A stretch of DNA of 64,000 nucleotides from Arthrobacter sp. PAMC25564 (GTDB lineage: Bacteria > Actinomycetota > Actinomycetes > Actinomycetales > Micrococcaceae). A program made the translations under genes and the position numbers. The DNA lies in NCBI RefSeq assembly GCF_004798705.1, contig NZ_CP039290.1, forward strand, positions 4,106,971 to 4,170,970. Reading direction: 5' to 3'. The notes below the pieces were generated by a model. That model searched no databases, had not been told where the DNA came from, and saw only the letters and a list, made by a program, of their open reading frames with translations. This document shows positions 21,321 to 30,144 of the stretch, one piece after another (position 1 is the stretch's first letter; each line of letters opens with the position of its first letter).

Positions 21321-22856
21321 GTGATTACCGTTGCCGAACTGCTGGCTGAGCCTCAGCTGGGCCTAAGCCTGATTGCAGGTTCCGAGGGCCTGGGGAACCG
21401 CATCACATGGGCGCACACCTCGGATCTTCCGCGGCTGTGGGAGTGGGTGACCGGCGGTGAGATCATGATGACCAATGGGTTGTCGATTCCGCCCGATGCC
21501 GCCGGACAGGTTGAACTTGCCCAGGCCCTGGTTGGGGCGGGCACGAGCGCTTTGGCTATCGGTGAGAAAATGCACGCCCCGCAACTTCTGCCCGAATTCC
21601 TGGATGCGTGCAATGCCCTCCCATTGCCTGTGATCAATGTGCCCTATCCCCTGCCGTTCATCGCCATTGCCCGCTCGGTCGCCGAATCTTCGCATTTGGA
21701 GGAATCCCGCAGGCTGCGGCAGACGGCAAGGATTTATGACCTTCTGCGGTTTGCCGGGGCCGGGAACCACTGGCAGAAGCTGCTCCACGGGGTGGCTGCT
21801 GAGCTGGATTCGCAGCTGTTCGTGGTGGATCGGCGCTGCCTTCATCCCTGGCACCCGGACGGCGAGACGCTGCCGGCAAAGCTGGCGGAGGAGCTGAAGC
21901 CGCTGATCGGGCAGACATCGGGTGCCACGAAGAATTTCCAGTGGCACCGGCTGGATCAACAGCACATCCTCATGATGGACATTCCAACGCACGCCAATGC
22001 GCTGCTGGTCGTCCTCCCGGCGTCCGAACCGCACCCCGACGCTATCGTTCTGCTCCATGCGGCGACGGTTCTCGGTCTGGAGCTGTCACGCACCGTGCTC
22101 GGGCTGGAGAACCGGCTCCGGCTGGGTGCCGAGTTCCTTCTGCAGGCATTTGACGGCCGTTACGGGATCACGGATCTGGAAAGCCGCCTGTCCGAATTCA
22201 AAATTCCGGCGCAGGAGTTTCTGGTCGTCTCCATGTCCAGCGATGAGGGACAGCATCTGGCCAATGTCCACGTGGATCTATGGCGTCATGGCTTCGCGAC
22301 TGCGTGCCTGCGCAACTTCAACAGGCTCCACGTCGCGGTGTCCACGGAATGTTCAGCGGAGCTCTTGCGGCACGCGGTCGCGCCCGGCATCAGGATTGGG
22401 GTCAGTACCCCGACCACCGCTTCCGGCATTCAAAGAGCGCTTCAGGAGTCACTATGGGCGTTGGGAACAGCAGGCGGCACTACTGGCGCTGCCAGGCAAC
22501 TGGTGCGCTATGCCGAAGGCCCTTCGTGGTTGGGGTTGACAAGTTATGAGGAAGGAAAAGCGCTCGTCCAACGACTCCTTGGTCCGGTCTTCGAGTACGA
22601 GCGGGGCCGCGAGCCGGATCTCATCCTCACACTGAAGACGTATCTGGAGATGCAACGCTCCTGGCAGAAGACGGCAGCCGCCCTATTCGCCCACCGGCAG
22701 ACCATCATCTACCGGATCCGGAAGATCGGTGATCTGACAGGGCTGGACATGACCGAAACGTCAACCCTGGCCCAGCTCTGGTTCGCCTTGCAGATCCACG
22801 AGGCGATGGAGATCCGTGGCAGTAGCGCACCGCTGGCGTCCCAGTCGCCGGCCTGA
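21321..22856 (+). CDS. PucR family transcriptional regulator
   Basis: A 511-residue regulator with the PucR N-terminal domain (residues ~1-130: VAELLAEPQLGLSLIAG, WAHTSDLPRLWEWVTGGE), a central GGDEF-like/sensor region, and the C-terminal PucR-type HTH (HTH_30) in LKTYLEMQRSWQKTAAALFAHRQTIIYRIRKIGDLTGL. PucR-type proteins activate purine/allantoin or other amine and nitrogen pathways when an effector binds. The start is GTG at 21321 behind AAGGAG. Divergent from the MFS-ureohydrolase operon, which is its likely target. Confidence 0.92.
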   Translation: MITVAELLAEPQLGLSLIAGSEGLGNRITWAHTSDLPRLWEWVTGGEIMMTNGLSIPPDAAGQVELAQALVGAGTSALAIGEKMHAPQLLPEFLDACNALPLPVINVPYPLPFIAIARSVAESSHLEESRRLRQTARIYDLLRFAGAGNHWQKLLHGVAAELDSQLFVVDRRCLHPWHPDGETLPAKLAEELKPLIGQTSGATKNFQWHRLDQQHILMMDIPTHANALLVVLPASEPHPDAIVLLHAATVLGLELSRTVLGLENRLRLGAEFLLQAFDGRYGITDLESRLSEFKIPAQEFLVVSMSSDEGQHLANVHVDLWRHGFATACLRNFNRLHVAVSTECSAELLRHAVAPGIRIGVSTPTTASGIQRALQESLWALGTAGGTTGAARQLVRYAEGPSWLGLTSYEEGKALVQRLLGPVFEYERGREPDLILTLKTYLEMQRSWQKTAAALFAHRQTIIYRIRKIGDLTGLDMTETSTLAQLWFALQIHEAMEIRGSSAPLASQSPA

Positions 22857-22881
22857 TGGGCGGGGCGCTGACGGCATATTT

Positions 22882-23108
22882 CTAAACCAATGCCATTCTG
22901 GTCACTGTGTTGCGCAGCTCGCCGAAGCCGCTGGCACGAGTCACCAGCTCATCTCCGGGCGCAGGATGATCTATGACTCCCGCGCGTTGCCGATGGCCAC
23001 CGGTGTCCCAGCGAGGATGACATCACTGGCTTCCGAGATGGCGCCTCTGCCCGGCCCCACCAACAACTTCACACCTCCGGCATCAAAGGCAGCCACCGTG
23101 AGCGGCAT
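22882..23108 (-). pseudogene. Remnant of a fumarylacetoacetate-hydrolase (FAH) family gene
   Basis: The minus strand encodes SEASDVILAGTPVAIGNARES followed by a stop (22971-22973). In another frame it continues with PGDELVTRASGFGELRNTV and ends MALV-stop at 22882. Together these match the C-terminal end expected of FAH-family enzymes (GD-VI-TGTP-GxGxAR, then RPGDEL-T-xEGxGELRNTV). At least one frameshift and an in-frame stop separate the two pieces, and the catalytic N-terminal two thirds are missing, so the gene is dead. The rest of 22857-23410 has no convincing gene. Confidence 0.55.
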
Positions 23109-23410
23109 ACTCACGGCAAGTCATTTTGCAACTTTCATCCGCGCTGATGAACCAACGTGAGCCGGAAAGTTTGCGAGGTATGTGGAAAGCGCCTCGAGTC
23201 GTCGCGCGCGTCGCAGCGGCAACGAAGCCCTCAACGCCCGGGCGGTTCCTGACTCGTTCGGCCAGGGTCATTTGGCGGCGCCAGAGAACGAGGCAGTCGA
23301 GCGGGGAGGTGGCAAACACTGATTCTGGTGCGTGCATGGTGAGGGAAGATTCGCATGACCTCTTCGGAGCCCGGCAGCCGAATTTAAACCGCAGGCCAGA
23401 ACATTCGTAG

Positions 23411-23484
23411 GGCCCCCTGTCGGATTCGAACCGACGACCCCCGCTTTACAAGAGCGGTGCTCTGGCCAACTGAGCTAAGGAGGC
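23411..23484 (-). tRNA. tRNA-Thr (anticodon TGT)
   Basis: Minus-strand cloverleaf starts GCCTCCTTAGCTCAG. Acceptor stem GCCTCCT/AGGGGGC (one T-G pair), anticodon stem CCGCT/AGCGG around the loop CTTGTAA (anticodon TGT, reading ACA), T arm GTCGG-TTCGAAT-CCGAC. The D loop contains GTTGGCC. No CCA is encoded. It flanks the FAH-like remnant, a common position for gene turnover. Confidence 0.97.
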
Positions 23485-23606
23485 ATTCCTGTGCGCAGCG
23501 GCATCCGGCAGCAAACGGCCCGGCGCCAGCGCGCTAGATAAGGGTAGCCCAAGGATGCCCGGCGGTAAAAACGCTGGCAAAAACGCCGCCAGACCGGAAA
23601 CAGGAA

Positions 23607-23636
23607 GCCCGGTCCCGGAGGAATCCGGAACCGGGC
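23607..23636 (-). terminator. Intrinsic-type terminator of the DsbA-like gene
   Basis: On the minus strand GCCCGGTTCCGG and CCGGGACCGGGC form a 12-bp stem with one wobble and a 6-nt loop, then TTCCTGTTT. It lies about 40 bp after the stop. Confidence 0.65.
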
Positions 23637-23677
23637 CAACAGCTGTTGCCGCCGGGGCTTGCTGCTACTTCTTGCCG

Positions 23678-24568
23678 CTACTTCTTGGCGTCGATTGCAG
23701 CCTGCAGGAACTGGTCGAACGGGGTCTGGGTGCTGTCGCCCTTGCCCCACTGCTTGCCTTCGACGAAGACGGTGGGCGTACCCGTGACCCCGATGACCTG
23801 GGCCTCCTGGGTGGTGTGCTTGACGTACGGGCGGTAGGTCTTGTCATCCACGCATTTGTCGATGCTCTTGGCTCCGACGTCGGTGGCCAGCTTCTTCAGA
23901 TCGGTATCTGACAAGCCGGCGGAGCCTTCAGCGGGCTGCTTGTCATACAGGGCGTTGAAGAAGTCCGAGTACTTCTCGGGGGACTCATTCGCCACGCACG
24001 CGGCAGCGTTCGCCGCACGAGAGGAGTAGTTGGTGGTGGAGCGGCTGTCCAGGAAGCCCAGCGGACGGTATTCCAGCGTGATCTTCCCGTCATTGCGGAG
24101 TTTGGTCAGGGACTCGTTGTACTGCGCCTCGAAGTTCTTGCACACCGGGCAGATGAAGTCGACGTAGAGGACCACCTTGACCGGCTTGCCGGCCTCAGCC
24201 TCCGCGCCGGGGGCCGTGACATCGGCCGGCGGCGTGGCCGGAGCAGGGGGAAGATCGGCGATCTTGACCGTTGCCGGGTCCGACTTTGCCACGTCGGTGT
24301 TGGCCAGCAGCGTGACGCCACCGTGGATGTTGCCGTTGGCCGGCGTCGGGCCTTCGTCGGCGATCGGGGCGTTGTTCTTGATACTGGAGGTGACCACGAG
24401 TGCCACAATGGCGAGGATGGCCACAACGGCCACAACAATGCCCCAGCCGATGAGCAGCTTGTTGCGCTTGTCCTTCTTCAGCTGCACCTCGCGGATCTCA
24501 CGGGCTTTCTCGCGGGCCGCGGCAGTGCGCTCTGCCTTGGACTGTCGTGGTTCGTTTGCGGGGCTCAT
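23678..24568 (-). CDS. Membrane-anchored DsbA-like thioredoxin-fold protein
   Basis: A 296-residue protein with a charged cytoplasmic N-terminus (residues 1-37, coiled-coil-like KAERTAAAREKAREIREVQLKK, shortened), one transmembrane helix (about 38-62) and an extracytoplasmic Thioredoxin_4/DsbA domain. The redox site is VDFICPVCKNFE with Cys140 and Cys143; a cis-Pro loop follows at GVTGTPTVFVEGK. Extra cysteines (AACVANES and DKCVDD) could form a structural disulfide. It probably assists disulfide formation in exported proteins. The start is the ATG at 24568 with GAGGA 5 nt upstream. Confidence 0.9.
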   Translation of the reverse strand: MSPANEPRQSKAERTAAAREKAREIREVQLKKDKRNKLLIGWGIVVAVVAILAIVALVVTSSIKNNAPIADEGPTPANGNIHGGVTLLANTDVAKSDPATVKIADLPPAPATPPADVTAPGAEAEAGKPVKVVLYVDFICPVCKNFEAQYNESLTKLRNDGKITLEYRPLGFLDSRSTTNYSSRAANAAACVANESPEKYSDFFNALYDKQPAEGSAGLSDTDLKKLATDVGAKSIDKCVDDKTYRPYVKHTTQEAQVIGVTGTPTVFVEGKQWGKGDSTQTPFDQFLQAAIDAKK

Positions 24569-24748
24569 TGGTTCCTCGTGTCGATCGGCGTGGGATGGTC
24601 CACTCAGTGGCAACTTCATCATTTTAGGGGAGAAAACCGGGAGCTTGCGCCTTCAAGTTTCTCCACAGCGTCCCAACGGACGAATAGCACGGAAGATTCC
24701 GTCGGGCTAGGGTGGGTTGAGAGCCACAAGCGAGCCCAGGGGGCACCA

Positions 24749-26269
24749 ATGGAAGACGCCAAGACGGACCGGACAGCCCACGACCATGCTGAACACGGTG
24801 CCCGAACCTCTAAGGAAGCCGGCGAGGAAACCCGTGAAGCGGCCGCTAAGTACGACTTCATGGTGGTCTCCAACCGGCTGCCGGTGGACCGCTGCACTCC
24901 GGAGGAGAGCGGCTGCGAGGACGGCTGGCGCCGCTCCCCCGGCGGACTCGTCACGGCGCTGGCCCCGATGATGGCCAAGACCGACGGCGCCTGGGTGGGC
25001 TGGCACGGCGCTCCGGATGAGACCGTGGAACCCTTCAGCCACGGCGGGATCGACCTCGTCCCCGTACAACTGAGCACGAACGACATCGAATTCTTCTACG
25101 AGGGCTTCTCCAATGCGACGCTGTGGCCGCTGTACCACGACGTGATCGCGCCGCCGGAGTTCCACCGGACCTGGTGGGACTCCTACCGGAAGGTCAACCG
25201 GAGGTTCGCCGACGCCGTCGTGCATCACGCCAGTCACGGGGCCACCGTCTGGGTGCAGGACTATCAGCTCCAGCTCGTCCCCAAGCTGTTGCGCGAGGCG
25301 CGCCCGGACCTGAAGATCGGGTTCTTCAACCACATCCCCTTCCCGCCGCCGGAGATCTTCGCCCAGCTCCCGTGGCGCCGGGCGATCATTGACGGCCTGC
25401 TGGGCGCAGACCTCGTGGGATTCCAGCGCAGCAGTGACGCCGGGAACTTCATGCGTTCCGCCCGCCGTTTCCTCGGCGCCAGCGTCAAGCAGCAGCAGGT
25501 CCATGTCAGGGGAAACGACGGCGACACCACCCACATCGCCCGGGCCCAAGCGTTTCCCATCTCTATCGACGTCAAGCAGATCAGCGAGCTGGCCCGGAGG
25601 CCCGACATCATCGAGCGGGCCCGGCAAATCCGCCGGGACATGGGCAATCCCAAGACGATTCTGCTCGGCGTCGATCGCCTGGACTATACCAAGGGCATCC
25701 GGCACCGGCTCAAGGCCTACGAGGAGCTCCTGGCCGAAGGCAAGGTCACGGTGGAGAACGCCGCGCTGATCCAGGTTGCGAGCCCCAGCCGCGAGCGGGT
25801 GGAGCAGTACCGCCTGCTGCGCGAGGAGGTCGAGGGCACGGTGGGCCACATAAACGGCACCTATGACACCCTGCAGAACACCGCCGTCCGCTACCTGCAC
25901 CACAACTACCCGATCGAGGAGATGGTGGCGCTGTACCTCGCGGCGGACGTCATGCTGGTCACGGCTCTGCGCGACGGCATGAACCTCGTGGCCAAGGAAT
26001 ACGTCACGGCACGCACCAACAACGATGGCGCCCTGGTGCTCAGCGAATTCGCCGGCGCCGCGGACCAGCTCAAGCAGGCACTGCTGATGAACCCGCACGA
26101 CATCGACGGCCTCAAGGACACCATCATGAAGGCCGTCAACATGCAGCCGGCCGAGGCGGCGCGCCGGATGCGGTCGATGCGCAAGCAGATCCTGGACCAC
26201 GACGTCGACCTCTGGTCCTCCGACTTCCTGACCGCGCTCAGCGAGAAGGTAATCCGCGATGACAGCTGA
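24749..26269 (+). CDS. otsA: Trehalose-6-phosphate synthase
   Basis: Makes trehalose-6-phosphate from UDP- (or GDP-) glucose and glucose-6-phosphate. The 506-residue GT20 protein has a 35-residue polar leader, then FMVVSNRLPVDRC, WVGWHGAPDE, VWVQDYQLQLVPKLLRE, IGFFNHIPFPPPEIFAQLPWR (shortened), DRLDYTKGIRHRL, and MNLVAKEYVTARTNNDG, all of the family's substrate-binding blocks. The start ATG at 24749 has AGGGGG upstream, and TAGGGT at 24709-24714 is a likely -10 with a ~32-nt leader. It overlaps otsB by 11 nt. Confidence 0.94.
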   Translation: MEDAKTDRTAHDHAEHGARTSKEAGEETREAAAKYDFMVVSNRLPVDRCTPEESGCEDGWRRSPGGLVTALAPMMAKTDGAWVGWHGAPDETVEPFSHGGIDLVPVQLSTNDIEFFYEGFSNATLWPLYHDVIAPPEFHRTWWDSYRKVNRRFADAVVHHASHGATVWVQDYQLQLVPKLLREARPDLKIGFFNHIPFPPPEIFAQLPWRRAIIDGLLGADLVGFQRSSDAGNFMRSARRFLGASVKQQQVHVRGNDGDTTHIARAQAFPISIDVKQISELARRPDIIERARQIRRDMGNPKTILLGVDRLDYTKGIRHRLKAYEELLAEGKVTVENAALIQVASPSRERVEQYRLLREEVEGTVGHINGTYDTLQNTAVRYLHHNYPIEEMVALYLAADVMLVTALRDGMNLVAKEYVTARTNNDGALVLSEFAGAADQLKQALLMNPHDIDGLKDTIMKAVNMQPAEAARRMRSMRKQILDHDVDLWSSDFLTALSEKVIRDDS

Positions 26270-27113
26270 CGCCAGCGGCAGCGGCAGCGGGAGCACCGGG
26301 ACCGGCCATCCCGGCAGGACGATGCTTTCGCTGTCCCCTGAGCTGTTGGATGCGGTACGCCGCGTCGCCGGTACCGGGCAGCTGCTGGTAGCCATGGATT
26401 TCGACGGCACCATGGCACCCCTGGTGGACCATGCCGCCGACTCACGTGCCCTCCCCCGCTCGGCGGCCGCCTTCGCCGGGCTCGCCGGACTCCCGCGGAC
26501 GACGACGGCCCTCATCTCGGGACGGGCGTTGGACAGCCTGCGGGCTGTCGCCTTCCCTCCGGAGAACACCCTGCTGATCGGCAGCCACGGCGCGGAAGTC
26601 TGGCTGGGACCCGGCTCCTCCCCGCTGACGCTCGACGACGCCCAGCGGCAGTTGCTCGCCGACGTCCGCCAAGTCCTCCAGGAGATCGTGGAACAAGCGC
26701 CCGGGACCCTGCTGGAAGACAAGCCGGCCGGCGTCGTACTGCACACCAGGCTTGCAGCCGACGACGTCGCCGAGGATGCAGTGGCCGCGGCCCGCGCCGC
26801 GCTGCAGGACCGCCCGGGCGTCTTCCTGAAGGACGGCAACCGTGTGCTGGAATCCTCGGTGGTGCACGCCTCAAAGGGCGAGGGAATCGCGTTCCTGAGG
26901 CAGGCGGCCGGCGCCACGGCCGTCGTCTTCGCCGGAGATGACACCACCGATGAGGACGCACTGGGCAGGTTGCTCCCCGGCGACCTGGGCGTCAAGGTGG
27001 GCCTCGATTTCACCCAGGCCGAGTTCCGGGTGGAGTCACCGGTCCACATCTGCGAGTTCCTCGAGGCACTGTTGCGGGAACGTAAGAAGGCCCTGGACCT
27101 CGGGAGCCACTAG
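26259..27113 (+). CDS. otsB: Trehalose-6-phosphate phosphatase
   Basis: Dephosphorylates trehalose-6-phosphate to trehalose. A 284-residue HAD-superfamily enzyme: motif I MDFDGTMAPL (Asp47, Asp49), ALISGR, the Lys of KGEGIAFL, and motif IV FAGDDTTDEDAL. The first ~20 residues are a Gly/Ser/Thr-rich low-complexity leader. The ATG at 26259 lies inside the end of otsA, giving an 11-nt overlap and coupled translation. Confidence 0.94.
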   Translation: MTADASGSGSGSTGTGHPGRTMLSLSPELLDAVRRVAGTGQLLVAMDFDGTMAPLVDHAADSRALPRSAAAFAGLAGLPRTTTALISGRALDSLRAVAFPPENTLLIGSHGAEVWLGPGSSPLTLDDAQRQLLADVRQVLQEIVEQAPGTLLEDKPAGVVLHTRLAADDVAEDAVAAARAALQDRPGVFLKDGNRVLESSVVHASKGEGIAFLRQAAGATAVVFAGDDTTDEDALGRLLPGDLGVKVGLDFTQAEFRVESPVHICEFLEALLRERKKALDLGSH

Positions 27114-27233
27114 CCTGCACCACGAGGTGTAAGCAGTATCACCTGTGACATCCGTAACATTATTCCCACAACGCCACATTTCTGACATACTCTGTTTGTG
27201 ATGTGGCGCACAATTACCGTGCGGCATCATTGG

Positions 27234-27261
27234 ATACTCCTCGGCTTCGGCCGGGGAGTAT
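27234..27261. other. Hairpin in the 247-bp otsB - sugar-ABC-ATPase intergenic region
   Basis: ATACTCCTCGGC (27234-27245) pairs with GCCGGGGAGTAT (27250-27261) with one wobble and a 4-nt TTCG loop. No T tract. It is either the otsB terminator or part of the long leader of the ATPase gene. I find no other feature in 27114-27360 except AT-rich stretches suited to a promoter. Confidence 0.5.
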
Positions 27262-27360
27262 GCGCACGACTGAATAACTACAACTGAACAGACAATTGAA
27301 TACAAGACCATTCACTACGGATCGTCCGGCACGTACCTGCCGGTGAAGGGATTGATAACT

Positions 27361-28443
<1,083 letters not shown>

Positions 28444-28514
28444 TCCCCACCGGTTCCCTATCCTCGCTCCGCTTCGGCCAGGGAACCCTGCCGGCGTGGG
28501 ACTAGGTAGCGCTG

Positions 28515-28553
28515 GACGGCGGTCCTCCCCCTTGGAGGGCCGCCGTCGGGCTT
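28515..28553 (+). terminator. Terminator after the sugar ABC ATPase gene
   Basis: GACGGCGGTCCTCC (28515-28528) and GGAGGGCCGCCGTC (28534-28547) form a 14-bp stem with one wobble, followed by GGGCTTT. Just before it, 28441-28506 holds a longer imperfect inverted repeat starting at the stop codon (TAGTCCC ... GGGACTA with inner TTCCCT/AGGGAA). Confidence 0.75.
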
Positions 28554-28658
28554 TAACCGCTTGCTGTGGCTTCAGGTCGCCGACCCTACGCACTGGCCCG
28601 TTCGCTAGGGCCCCGGCCCTATGTACGGAACAATTGATTCATGACCGAGGAAACCCCC

Positions 28659-30077
28659 ATGACCGAGGAAAACAGTGCCCACTGGCACAACGAACCCACC
28701 GACTACGGTCAGCTCGGCAAACTGCCCCGCTTCGAAGCCGCCAGCGCCAACGACGAGAAGGCGTCCTTTGCCTCCAGCTCGCTGAGCATCACGGCCGCCG
28801 CCACCGAGCCGGAACTGCTGGACCTGCCCTGGCAAATCGCCCTCGAGGACTGGCCGGCCGAGCACCTCGCCGCCCTGCCCCGCGGCATCTCGCGGCACAT
28901 CGTGCGTTTTGCCCATCTCGGCGGTTCCGTCATCGCCATCAAGGAAACCTCGGAGCACGTCGCCCGTCACGAGTACCACATGCTCCGCAAGCTCGCCCGG
29001 CTGGATGTGCCCTGCGTGGAGCCGGTCGCCGTCATCACGGGCCGCACGACTCCGGACGGGCGGCCGCTGAACCCCGTGCTGGTCACGCGGCACCTCAAGT
29101 TCTCCATGCCGTACCGGGCGCTGTTCTCGCAGATGCTGCGCAAGGACACGCTGACCCGGCTGATCGACGCCCAGGCCCTGCTGCTGGTCCGGCTCCACCT
29201 GATCGGCTTCTACTGGGGCGACGTTTCGCTGTCCAACACCCTGTTCCGCCGCGACGCCGGCGCTTTCGCCGCGTACCTCGTGGATGCCGAGACGGGCGAG
29301 CTGTATCCGGACCTGTCCACCGGGCAGCGCGAGTACGATCTGGAAATCGCCCGCGTCAACATCGCCGGGGAACTCATGGATCTCCTGGACGGCGGCCTCA
29401 TCGAGGAGAAGGTGGACCCGGTGGCCACCAGCGAACTCATCATGGACAGCTACCGGCGGCTGTGGACGGAGCTGACGGAGAAGGAGTCCTTCGAGATCGG
29501 CGAACGCTGGCGCGTGGCGGCCCGGATCCGGAAGCTCAACGAACTGGGCTTCGACGTCGAGGAATACGCGATCAAGACCACCCAGAACGGCTCCACCATC
29601 CAGCTCCAGCCCAAGGTAGTGGACGCGGGACACCACCAGCGCCGGCTGCTGCGGCTGACCGGGCTGGACGCGCAGGAAAACCAGGCGCGGCGGCTCCTGA
29701 ACGACATGGACTCCTTTCGGGCGGACAACAACCCTGGCATGGACGAGGAATACAGCGCCCACCTGTGGGTCAGCCAGGTCTTCGAGCCGATAGTCCGCTC
29801 CATCCCCCGCGACCTCTCCGGGAAGCTCGAGCCGGCGGAAGCCGTGCATGAAATCCTGGAGCACCGCTGGTACATGTCCGAGCGGGAGAACCGGCATATC
29901 CCGCTCGCCGAGGCGGTGCAGTCCTACATCGACTCCGAGCTGCGCCACCGCCGGGACGAGGCGGCGATCATGCTCAACCCGGACACCGGGCTGCTCAAGA
30001 TCCTCGAAGTGGAAACCGAGCAATCGCGGTACGGTAACGACGAGACGGACGACGAGTACCCGGACTCGGACGACTAA
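28659..30077 (+). CDS. DUF4032 protein with kinase-like catalytic residues
   Basis: A 472-residue cytosolic protein of the DUF4032 family, function unknown. I can see a set of residues arranged as in protein/aminoglycoside kinases: AIKET (Lys95), HEYHML (Glu105), a catalytic loop WGDVSLSNTLF (Asp188, Asn193) and a metal-loop-like YLVDAETGE (Asp209). The C-terminal ~250 residues are DUF4032-specific and end in an acidic tail (ETDDEYPDSDD). Start: ATGACCGAGGAAA occurs twice in tandem (28641 and 28659); the first copy supplies a GAGGA SD 7 nt before the second ATG, so 28659 is preferred, though 28641 is possible. Single gene, downstream of the sugar ATPase terminator. Confidence 0.82.
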   Translation: MTEENSAHWHNEPTDYGQLGKLPRFEAASANDEKASFASSSLSITAAATEPELLDLPWQIALEDWPAEHLAALPRGISRHIVRFAHLGGSVIAIKETSEHVARHEYHMLRKLARLDVPCVEPVAVITGRTTPDGRPLNPVLVTRHLKFSMPYRALFSQMLRKDTLTRLIDAQALLLVRLHLIGFYWGDVSLSNTLFRRDAGAFAAYLVDAETGELYPDLSTGQREYDLEIARVNIAGELMDLLDGGLIEEKVDPVATSELIMDSYRRLWTELTEKESFEIGERWRVAARIRKLNELGFDVEEYAIKTTQNGSTIQLQPKVVDAGHHQRRLLRLTGLDAQENQARRLLNDMDSFRADNNPGMDEEYSAHLWVSQVFEPIVRSIPRDLSGKLEPAEAVHEILEHRWYMSERENRHIPLAEAVQSYIDSELRHRRDEAAIMLNPDTGLLKILEVETEQSRYGNDETDDEYPDSDD

Positions 30078-30088
30078 GTCACTCCGCA

Positions 30089-30130
30089 CCGTGGGGTTAA
30101 AGCCGTGGGGTTAAAGCCGTGGGGCTAAAC
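30089..30130. repeat. Three tandem 14-bp repeats between convergent genes
   Basis: CCGTGGGGTTAAAG occurs at 30089-30102 and 30103-30116 exactly, and as CCGTGGGGCTAAAC at 30117-30130. It fills most of the gap between the DUF4032 and FAD-oxidase genes. Confidence 0.9.
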
Positions 30131-30144
30131 CGGCCTGGCCCGCG

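Noticed and set aside
23083..23410. Short frames on both strands between the FAH remnant and tRNA-Thr
   Set aside because: No SD, no homology that I recognise, and neither strand shows convincing coding character; more likely decayed sequence.
24707..27049. 780-codon minus-strand frame over otsA/otsB
   Set aside because: Antisense of two enzymes with full motif sets.
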